From: Streptomyces pactum
GTDB lineage: Bacteria; Actinomycetota; Actinomycetes; Streptomycetales; Streptomycetaceae
Assembly (NCBI RefSeq): GCF_016031615.1
Contig: NZ_JACYXC010000001.1
Span: 6,758,001-6,822,000 of the forward strand
Direction of reading: 5' to 3'
Length of the DNA: 64,000 bases
In this document: positions 15,464 to 21,155 of the stretch, piece by piece
Layout of the letters: each line of letters opens with the position of its first letter
Numbering within the stretch: position 1 is the stretch's first letter
Translations under genes and position numbers: made by a program
The notes under the pieces: model-generated
Database searches by the model: none
What the model saw: the letters and a program-made list of their open reading frames with translations, nothing else
What the model was told of the DNA's origin: nothing

Positions 15464-16279
15464 ATGGCAGCGGAGCGGAGCACGGCGGACATCCTGGACG
15501 CGGCCGTCCACGTCCGCGAGGCCGCCCGGAGTGCCACCCGCGGCGCCGCCGGGGTCGACGCGGTCCTGACGGCGCTGTCCGAGGTGGTCGAGTACGACCA
15601 CGCCTCGCTGGCCCGGTGGGACCCGCTGCGGCGGCGTCACACCACCCTGGCCGGGAGCTACCCGGACGACGCCACGGAGTACATCGAGACCCGGCTCCAC
15701 CACGACCCGGTGTTTCCGGTGCTCCGCACCCCGGCGGGGGGCGGCCTGTGGCTGCGGGACGTTCCCCGGCCGCTGCTGGCGGCCTCCCCGGGGTTCCGGG
15801 AGGTGCTGAGCCCGCTCGGGATCGAGGACGGCGTGGCCCAGTGCCTGTTCGCCGCCGACGGCCGGTACGTCGGCATGCTGAACGTCAGCACCCGCCGGCC
15901 GCGGCGCACGCCCGACCCGGCGCGCGCCGTGGTCACCCTGCTCACCGACGCCCTCGCCGCAGCCGTCGATCCACGGACCGCCCCGGCGGACGCGGAGCCG
16001 GTCCGGGCCCGGCCCGCCGCCGGCCCCGCACCGGCCCGGCCGGCGGCGGCCCGCCGGGAGCCGGACGGCCCGCGGCCCGGCGGCCTGTCGCCACGGGAAC
16101 TCCAGGTGCTGGCCGAGCTGACCACCGGCCGCACCAACCGGGAGATCGCCGCACGGCTGTACATCGCGCCGCGCACCGTGGGCACCCACATCGAACACAT
16201 CCTCGCCAAGCTGGACCTGCCCAACCGCGCGGCCGCCGCCGCCCGGGCCGCAGCCTGGGGGATCGCGCCCCGAGACTGA
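15464..16279 (+). CDS. GAF-like/LuxR-type HTH transcriptional regulator
   Basis: This 271-residue protein has an N-terminal GAF-like sensor domain (residues 20-165, including SLARWDPLRRRHTTLAGSYP and VAQCLFAADGRYVGMLNVS). A Pro/Ala-rich linker leads to a LuxR HTH at 205-265 (LSPRELQVLAELTTGRTNRE then IAARLYIAPRTVGTHIEHIL). No phospho-acceptor receiver domain is present, so control is likely by a ligand. A GGAGGG box abuts the ATG unusually closely, so the true start may differ by a few codons. A 27-bp hairpin begins inside the last two codons. Confidence 0.85.
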   Translation: MAAERSTADILDAAVHVREAARSATRGAAGVDAVLTALSEVVEYDHASLARWDPLRRRHTTLAGSYPDDATEYIETRLHHDPVFPVLRTPAGGGLWLRDVPRPLLAASPGFREVLSPLGIEDGVAQCLFAADGRYVGMLNVSTRRPRRTPDPARAVVTLLTDALAAAVDPRTAPADAEPVRARPAAGPAPARPAAARREPDGPRPGGLSPRELQVLAELTTGRTNREIAARLYIAPRTVGTHIEHILAKLDLPNRAAAAARAAAWGIAPRD

Positions 16280-16333
16280 CGCGGGGTCCGGGGTGGCCGA
16301 CAGGAAGTCGGCCACCCCGGACCCCGCGTCAGT
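16275..16333. terminator. Perfect 27-bp bidirectional terminator hairpin
   Basis: Positions 16275-16301 pair without mismatch with 16307-16333 around the loop AGGAA. The stem includes the LuxR stop codon and lies 109 bases beyond the end of the convergent gas vesicle operon, so it can end both transcription units. Confidence 0.85.
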
Positions 16334-16441
16334 GGTTCAGGGCGGCAGCGGACGGCGTCCGCCGCGGCGTCCGGAGACCCGCGGTACCGCACGGCATCCG
16401 CGGCACACGGGCTTGCTGGGGACCTCCGGGCGGAGCCGGCC

Positions 16442-16834
16442 TCAGCGCGCGGGCGGACCCGGAGGCCCGTCGGGGCCCGTCCAGTCGACAGCGGACAGGT
16501 GCTCGGCGAGGACCGGGCTCCCGGCCGGCGCCGGGGCCCCGGTGCCGCCGGAGGGGACGTCCTCCGGGGGCAGCAGCGGGCCCAGCGGTCCCAGATCGAG
16601 GTTGAGGTCCGAGCGCCGCAGCCCGTGCTGCCGGCAGAGGCTGTCCATCCGCTCCTCCAGCAGCATCAGGGTGCGGCCGATCCGCTCCTCCTGGTCCTCG
16701 GTGAGGCCACCGGATTCCGCCCGGCGGACCGCCTGCCGCTCCATCAGCTGCCGCAGCAGCTCCACCACGGTCAGCACCAGCCGCATCAGGTCGCGCTCCA
16801 CGGTGTCCTGGTCCAGCTCCACGCGTCCGCTCAC
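16442..16834 (-). CDS. gvpK: Gas vesicle protein GvpK
   Basis: The 130-residue protein starts at a GTG (VSGRVELDQDTVERDLMRLVLTVVELLRQLMERQAVRR) and carries the GvpK signature helices (RAESGGLTEDQEERIGRTLMLLEERMDSLCRQHGL). It ends with a disordered proline-rich tail. GvpK is an accessory protein needed for gas vesicle assembly. The GTG overlaps the gvpS stop codon (GTGA), and gvpK is the last gene of the operon, as in Streptomyces coelicolor gvp loci. Confidence 0.9.
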   Translation of the reverse strand: MSGRVELDQDTVERDLMRLVLTVVELLRQLMERQAVRRAESGGLTEDQEERIGRTLMLLEERMDSLCRQHGLRRSDLNLDLGPLGPLLPPEDVPSGGTGAPAPAGSPVLAEHLSAVDWTGPDGPPGPPAR

Positions 16835-17022
16835 TTCTCCTCCCAGGGTGCGGGCACGGTGTCGTTCACCGAGCTGATCAGGGCCCGCAGATCGATCCGG
16901 ACCAGGTCCACGTCGGCGATCCGCAGCGTGAGGTCGCCGGTGAGCACCACCCCGCCGGCCAGCAGCCGGTCCAGCAGGTCCACCAGGGCGATCCGCTGCT
17001 CGGGCAGGGCGCCGGTGCTCAT
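16831..17022 (-). CDS. gvpS: Gas vesicle protein GvpS (GvpA-fold)
   Basis: The 63-residue protein contains one short GvpA-like domain (ALVDLLDRLLAGGVVLTGDLTLRIADVDLVRIDLRALISSV) with the typical beta-hairpin preceded by a helix. It sits between gvpL and gvpK, where streptomycetes encode GvpS. The ATG overlaps the gvpL stop codon by four bases. It is probably a minor shell or nucleation component; that role is inferred from family membership. Confidence 0.82.
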   Translation of the reverse strand: MSTGALPEQRIALVDLLDRLLAGGVVLTGDLTLRIADVDLVRIDLRALISSVNDTVPAPWEEK

Positions 17023-17882
17023 GCGGTCCCCCCACCGCCGCCCGGGACCGGCGCGGCGGCCGGCGGGTCGTCGTCGGGCGAGAGGAAGGAGTACGGGGCC
17101 CAGGGCCCGGTGAGTTCCAGCCGGACGGCCGGGAGCCGGCCGCCCAGGTCCCGTACGCGGGCGGCGAAGGACTCGCCGGCGGCGCCGGGCACCAGGAAGG
17201 CCGCGTTGAGGACGTTGGGCTCGGCCACCCCGGAGAGCCGGGTGTTCTGCGGGGCGTGCAGCCGGGTGTCGGCGGCCAGCGGCGTCAGCTCCTCGTAGAC
17301 CTGCCGCGCACCGTCCCGGGCGAGCTGCCACCGCTCGTCACGCGCCCGGCGCTCGGCGCTCCGCCGGCGCAGATAGGCCCGTCCGGACCCCGCCCCGTCC
17401 GTACCACCGGCCGCCCCCGGGCCGCCGGCCGGAACCGCGGCGGCGGGCGGGGGAGTGGCCGCGGCGTACACCTTGACGCCCCATTCGAGGTGGCCGTCCA
17501 GCCGGTCCAGGGCCTCGGTGAAGCGGTCCCGGCCGGCTTCCAGCAGATTCCGCACCCCCGGCTCGTCGTGGCAGACGGTGGCCAGCCGCAGCGGGATGAC
17601 GCAGCCGGCCGTCCGGGTCGCGGCGTCCACCACCCGGTGGTGCGCGCGGGCCACGTCCGCCAGCCAGTCCAGGTCCTCCAGCCGGGCGCGCAGCGGCGCC
17701 TCGGCGAACTCGGCGGCCGGCACCGGGCCGGTCAGGGCGGTGAGGCCGGCGTGCCGGACGGTGTCCACCGGGCCGCCCGCCACCCCGTGCAGGTCCCCGG
17801 GCAGGGCGGGCGCGGGCCGTCCGTCACGGGTGACGGCGTAGACGTACCGCAGCTCCTGGCGTGGTCGGTCCATGGTGGTCAC
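17019..17882 (-). CDS. gvpL: Gas vesicle protein GvpL (GvpL/GvpF family)
   Basis: The 287-residue protein (VTTMDRPRQELRYVYAVTRDG) follows the GvpL/F pattern. The N-terminal domain includes ADVARAHHRVVDAATRTAGCVIPLRLATVC. The C-terminal domain ends with RLELTGPWAPYSFLSPDDD. A variable Gly/Ala-rich linker lies at about 150-175. The GTG overlapping the gvpJ stop (GTGA) is preferred because an AGGAGG box lies ten bases upstream; an ATG nine bases later is the alternative. GvpL and GvpF are accessory proteins that contact shell protein during nucleation. Confidence 0.9.
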   Translation of the reverse strand: MTTMDRPRQELRYVYAVTRDGRPAPALPGDLHGVAGGPVDTVRHAGLTALTGPVPAAEFAEAPLRARLEDLDWLADVARAHHRVVDAATRTAGCVIPLRLATVCHDEPGVRNLLEAGRDRFTEALDRLDGHLEWGVKVYAAATPPPAAAVPAGGPGAAGGTDGAGSGRAYLRRRSAERRARDERWQLARDGARQVYEELTPLAADTRLHAPQNTRLSGVAEPNVLNAAFLVPGAAGESFAARVRDLGGRLPAVRLELTGPWAPYSFLSPDDDPPAAAPVPGGGGGTA

Positions 17883-18271
17883 CGGGTTTCGTCCTCCTTC
17901 GCGGGACGGTCGCCGCCGGCCTGTGCCCCGGCGGCCTCCAGTTCGGCGAGCCGGGCCCGCAGCCGCGCGTTCTCGGCGTCCAGGGCGCGCCGCCCGGCGC
18001 GGGAGGAGAGCGACGGGTCGTCCTCCCACCAGTCGATGCCCATCTCCTTGGCCCGTTCCACGGAGGCCACGACGAGCCGCAGCTTGATGGTGAGCAGTTC
18101 GATGTCGAGCAGGTTGATGCGGATGTCGCCGGCGATGACGACTCCCTTGTCCAGCACCCGCTCCAGGATGTCGGCGAGGTTGGAGCCCCCCGCCGGCTCC
18201 AGCCCGCCGGGGCGGGCCGGAGCGGCGGGGCGCGGCGCGGCGGGGGCGGTCAGCGGATCTCTTGCGTCCAT
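17879..18271 (-). CDS. gvpJ: Gas vesicle protein GvpJ (GvpA family, minor shell)
   Basis: The 130-residue protein has a GvpA-type core at about residues 28-75 (LADILERVLDKGVVIAGDIR, INLLDIELLTIKLRLVVASV), followed by KEMGIDWWEDDP, a GvpJ-like extension, and an Ala/Glu-rich coiled-coil tail (LDAENARLRARLAELEAAG). GvpJ is thought to form the cone tips of the vesicle. The gene overlaps the end of gvpG by 22 bases and its stop overlaps the gvpL GTG. Confidence 0.88.
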   Translation of the reverse strand: MDARDPLTAPAAPRPAAPARPGGLEPAGGSNLADILERVLDKGVVIAGDIRINLLDIELLTIKLRLVVASVERAKEMGIDWWEDDPSLSSRAGRRALDAENARLRARLAELEAAGAQAGGDRPAKEDETR

Positions 18272-18462
18272 GCGTGCGCCTCCTCCAGGCGGTCGAGCAG
18301 CAGATCCTCCTGCCGCTCGAACTCGGTTTCGTCGATCAGCCCGTCGTCGAGCCGCCGTTCCAGTTCGGCCAGCTCCCGCCGGACCCGCGCCGGGTCGTAG
18401 TACTCCCGCTCCGCCTGGGTCACCACCTGGCGCAGCACCCAGCCGACGAACGAGAGGATCAC
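18250..18462 (-). CDS. gvpG: Gas vesicle protein GvpG
   Basis: This 70-residue protein starts at a GTG overlapping the gvpF stop codon (GTGA) and reads VILSFVGWVLRQVVTQAERE. The charged helical body RRELAELERRLDDGLIDETEFERQEDLLL is the GvpG signature. GvpG is a small accessory protein required for assembly. Position between gvpF and gvpJ matches known actinobacterial clusters, though the gvpY and gvpZ genes that separate them in S. coelicolor (as I recall) are missing here. Confidence 0.87.
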   Translation of the reverse strand: MILSFVGWVLRQVVTQAEREYYDPARVRRELAELERRLDDGLIDETEFERQEDLLLDRLEEAHAWTQEIR

Positions 18463-19178
18463 GGTTCGACGAAGCTGTACGGCGGCAGCGGCCCGTTCAG
18501 CCGCAGGTCCAGCCGCGGGTGCTCGCGCCGGAGCCGGTCCACCGCCTCGGCCACCGCCGCCCCGCCCTCCCGGGGCACCAGCAGGGAGAGGTTGACGAAC
18601 CAGCCGCCGCTCTCCGGCCCGGGCCGGTGCTCCTCGGCCAGCGGGGTGAGGGCCTCGGTGACCAGCTCGGCGTCGACCTTCTCGCGGTCCTGCACGGCCC
18701 GGGCGACCCGCTCGCCGGTCTGCAGCCGGGACTCGTAGCTGCCGCCGCCGGCCGAACGGTTGGCCGCGGCCATCTCCCGCAGCCCCGGCTCCTCGTCCAG
18801 CAGCTGGCGCAGCAGCACCTGCTCGTGGTGGACCGCCTTGACGTTGTACTCGCTGCGGCCGTCCAGCCGCCGCAGCCGGTCGCGGTAGTCCGCGGCGCGG
18901 GCGGTGAGCACCTCGCGGACCTGCGACTCGTCGGGCGAGACGCTGCCGAAGCGCATCGGCAGCACGGTGCACACCTTGCCGACCTCGGTGAGCACCCGCT
19001 GATGGGCCATCAGGTCACGGCGGCGCGGGCGGATGCCCTCCGGGCAGTCGCTGACCAGCGCGGTCAGCTCCCCGGCCCGGACCCCGCGCACCGGGCGGGG
19101 CGGGTCGCCGACACCTTCCAGCCGGTCCGGAAGCGGTGGCTGGCCGCCGGGCACGATGCCGTAGACGTAGGTTTTCAC
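18459..19178 (-). CDS. gvpF: Gas vesicle protein GvpF
   Basis: The 239-residue protein begins MKTYVYGIVPGG and contains the GvpF motif MAHQRVLTEVGKVCTVLPMRFGSV. A central helical region (YNVKAVHHEQVLLRQLLDEEPGLRE) leads to the C-terminal domain ending RLNGPLPPYSFVEP. GvpF binds GvpA monomers and helps start shell growth on its inner face. The gene overlaps the gvpA stop codon by four bases and gvpG by four bases. Confidence 0.9.
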   Translation of the reverse strand: MKTYVYGIVPGGQPPLPDRLEGVGDPPRPVRGVRAGELTALVSDCPEGIRPRRRDLMAHQRVLTEVGKVCTVLPMRFGSVSPDESQVREVLTARAADYRDRLRRLDGRSEYNVKAVHHEQVLLRQLLDEEPGLREMAAANRSAGGGSYESRLQTGERVARAVQDREKVDAELVTEALTPLAEEHRPGPESGGWFVNLSLLVPREGGAAVAEAVDRLRREHPRLDLRLNGPLPPYSFVEP

Positions 19179-19642
19179 GCGTCCTCCCCCGACTTCTTCG
19201 CCGCGGTCCGGCGGCTGCCGGAGCGGCTCTCGCCCTCATCCGATCCGGCGGCCGGCTCCGGTTGCTGCTCCCGGCCGCCGCGCAGCGTCTCGCTCAGGCC
19301 GCGCGCCGCCTGGGAGACGGCCTGCCCGGCGCCCGAGAGCGCGCCCTTGGTCTTGCTCCGCGCGCCGCTCTCGGTCGCGCCGTTCACCAGCTCCGGCAGC
19401 CCGGCCGACTTGTGCGGTCCGGACTCCAGGTCCAGGCGGTTGCACGCCTCGGCGAAGCGCAGATACGTGTCGACGCTCGCCACCACCACCCGTACGTCGA
19501 TCTTGAGGATCTCGATGCCGACCAGGGAGACGCGGATGAACGCGTCGATCACCAGGCCGCGGTCGAGAACGAGTTCCAGCACGTCGTAGAGGCCGCTGCT
19601 GCCGCCTCCGCCGCCGGTACGTTCCGCGGGAACAACCGTCAT
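19175..19642 (-). CDS. gvpA: Gas vesicle structural protein GvpA
   Basis: The 155-residue protein has the GvpA shell core at about 17-70 (SGLYDVLELVLDRGLVIDAF, IRVSLVGIEILKIDVRVVVA, SVDTYLRFAEACNRL), the rib-forming helix-hairpin-helix fold. A disordered Ser/Gly/Lys-rich tail of about 85 residues follows; similar tails occur in streptomycete GvpA, in contrast to the 70-residue cyanobacterial protein. It is the second gene of the operon behind gvpO. No separate promoter is obvious before it. Confidence 0.9.
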   Translation of the reverse strand: MTVVPAERTGGGGGSSGLYDVLELVLDRGLVIDAFIRVSLVGIEILKIDVRVVVASVDTYLRFAEACNRLDLESGPHKSAGLPELVNGATESGARSKTKGALSGAGQAVSQAARGLSETLRGGREQQPEPAAGSDEGESRSGSRRTAAKKSGEDA

Positions 19643-19679
19643 GTCGGTGTCTCATTCCTCTCCGGACCGGTCATGCCAC

Positions 19680-19982
19680 TCAGTGGCGGTCGCCGCGGGC
19701 GCGTTCGTAGCGCCGGACGCGGCGGTAACCGGTCAGCATTCCGTCGTGGTCGAGGGAGATCTCGTAGAGCGCCAGGAGACTCATCGTCTCCGGCACCCGG
19801 GCCACTTCCACCACCTCCACCTCCAGCAGCCAGCCCTCGTCGGCCCGTTCGAAACGGGTCACCGACTCGGGCCGCAGTCCGGTCAGTTCGGTGAGCTGCT
19901 CGCATCCCGAGCGCAGCAGCGCCACCGGGGACGAGCCGCCCTTCGGCGGCGTGTCGTCGGTCTCATTTGGTGTGTTTGTCAT
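19680..19982 (-). CDS. gvpO: Gas vesicle protein GvpO
   Basis: The 100-residue protein starts MTNTPNETDDTPPKGGSSPV, a short disordered lead, then the GvpO domain. Its segments are RSGCEQLTELTGLRPESVTR, GWLLEVEVVEVARVPETMSL, LALYEISLDHDGMLTGYRRVRRY. GvpO heads the gas vesicle operon in streptomycetes and is needed for vesicle formation. It is 37 bases upstream of gvpA on the same strand and lies directly behind the predicted operon promoter. Confidence 0.9.
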   Translation of the reverse strand: MTNTPNETDDTPPKGGSSPVALLRSGCEQLTELTGLRPESVTRFERADEGWLLEVEVVEVARVPETMSLLALYEISLDHDGMLTGYRRVRRYERARGDRH

Positions 19983-20001
19983 ATCTGCCTCGGTAATCCG
20001 G

Positions 20002-20025
20002 CTACCCGCGATTCGGCGCTCAAAC
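20002..20025 (-). promoter_or_regulatory. Stress sigma factor (SigB-type) promoter of the gas vesicle operon
   Basis: On the minus strand GTTT (20025-20022), exactly 14 bases and GGGTAG (20007-20002) match the Streptomyces SigB-family pattern GNNT-N14/16-GGGTA. The -10 box ends 19 bases before the gvpO start codon. This would tie gas vesicle synthesis to osmotic or general stress. Confidence 0.65.
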
Positions 20026-20849
20026 GGAAATCCCGGGAAAAGGTGCCGATGAGGCCGCCGGAAGGTGGTCGACGGGACCCGGCCGGGAGCCCGGTCCCGA
20101 GACGGTCGGGGGCCGGTGCCGAGTCGGGCGGGCCCGGCCGGGCGGCGCCGCGGGGTGTGCGGGGTGGTCGGTCATGGGGCGGGGCGCAGGTGCGTACGGC
20201 GGGCGGGTCCGGGGCGAGGGCGGGCCGGGGACCCGGGGCGGCCCTGGGGAGTCGGGTGCGGGCCCGTGGGTGCAGGCCTGGGGGTGCCGGGTGCGGGCCC
20301 GGGTGGGGTGATCCGCCGGCGCCGGGTGGGCCGGGCACCGCCGGGCGGGGTCCTGGTGCGGCCGGGGCGGCGGGCGGGGGCGACGGTGGTCCGGGGTGGC
20401 GATTCCGGGTGGGGCGGACGTCCCGGCGCGACCGGGAGGCGGAGCAGGTGACCTGGTGCGATCCGGGAGCGGGCCGGCCTCGGGCCGCCGCGTCTGCCCG
20501 GCCGCCTGGGCCGGGCCCCGGACCCCGGCGCTCCGGTGGCCTTCGGGGCGGCGGAGTCACCGCTTCCGGGTGATGTCCCTGCTCCGCGGCCCGGCCGGTA
20601 TAGCTGCATATCGCATGTCGGCCAACGGAATAACCCAGCCAATCCGCAGATGGCCCGCTAAAAGCCGGTTGGCATCAGCGAGTTCAGTCATATAGTCATA
20701 CCCGCAACTCCGCGATCACCGGGGTCTACGGGCGTCGTGGTGCGGTTTTCCCCTCCGCGACGCGTTCCGTGACCCCCGCACAAGGCGCCATCAGCACGGC
20801 TCGATCGAGTGCACATCAGCCTTCACCCCTTCGTCGCAGGAGAATTCAC
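20026..20849. other. Intergenic between gas vesicle and thiopeptide clusters
   Basis: The left 550 bases are extremely G-rich with GGTGC-type low complexity and no gene. The right part (20590-20720) is A/T-richer and holds the thiopeptide promoter listed next. A GCCAAC/GTTGGC inverted repeat (20621-20626 with 20668-20673) overlaps its -35. Confidence 0.5.
20669..20696 (+). promoter_or_regulatory. Vegetative promoter of the thiopeptide precursor
   Basis: TTGGCA (20669-20674), a 16-base spacer and TATAGT (20691-20696) each differ from the sigma-70 consensus by one base. Such matches are rare in this GC context. Transcription would start near 20703, leaving a leader of about 147 bases before the precursor ATG. 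A direct repeat of GTCATA flanks the -10. Confidence 0.6.
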
Positions 20850-21044
20850 ATGTCTGACTCCGTACGCAGTGACGCCTTCGACCTCCAGGACCTGGAGCTG
20901 GACCTCGGTGACCTGACCGTCACCTCGATGCGCGACACCGCCGCGCTCCCCGAGGGCGGCGCCTCGTGGGGCAGCTGTTCCTGCCAGGGCTCCTCGTCCT
21001 GCACGCAGCCGCAGCCGCAGACCGACTCGCTCAACGTGGGCTGA
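20850..21044 (+). CDS. Lactazole-type thiopeptide precursor peptide (LazA-like)
   Basis: The ATG at 20850 follows a GGAG box and encodes 64 residues. The acidic leader contains LDLQDLELDLGDLTVTSMRD and ends at ALPEGGA (A38), nearly identical in style to the lactazole leader. The core starts at S39 (SWGSCSCQ) and is rich in Ser and Cys up to C51, matching the lactazole core at nearly every position by memory. Residues 52-64 form a longer Gln/Pro tail ending SLNVG, about seven residues more than lactazole. By analogy S39 and S50 would give the pyridine, while cysteines 43, 45 and 51 become thiazoles. It is the first gene of the cluster. Confidence 0.92.
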   Translation: MSDSVRSDAFDLQDLELDLGDLTVTSMRDTAALPEGGASWGSCSCQGSSSCTQPQPQTDSLNVG

Positions 21045-21072
21045 CCGCGGACGCCCGGCAGGGCGTCCGCGG
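21045..21072 (+). terminator. Hairpin directly after the precursor gene
   Basis: A perfect 12-bp stem (21045-21056 with 21061-21072) with loop GGCA starts at the base after the precursor stop codon. It probably gives partial termination or protects the precursor mRNA 3' end. Confidence 0.6.
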
Positions 21073-21081
21073 CAGGCCGAC

Positions 21082-21127
21082 GCCCGTCCCGGGCCGCCCC
21101 CCGCACGGTGGGCGGCCCGGGACGGGC
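21082..21127 (+). terminator. Second, 18-bp hairpin between precursor and dehydratase genes
   Basis: Positions 21082-21099 pair perfectly with 21110-21127 around a ten-base loop. Two strong hairpins in series before the enzyme genes would favour precursor transcripts over the downstream operon. Confidence 0.6.
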
Positions 21128-21155
21128 ACCACCACACGACGGGACGGGATGACGC

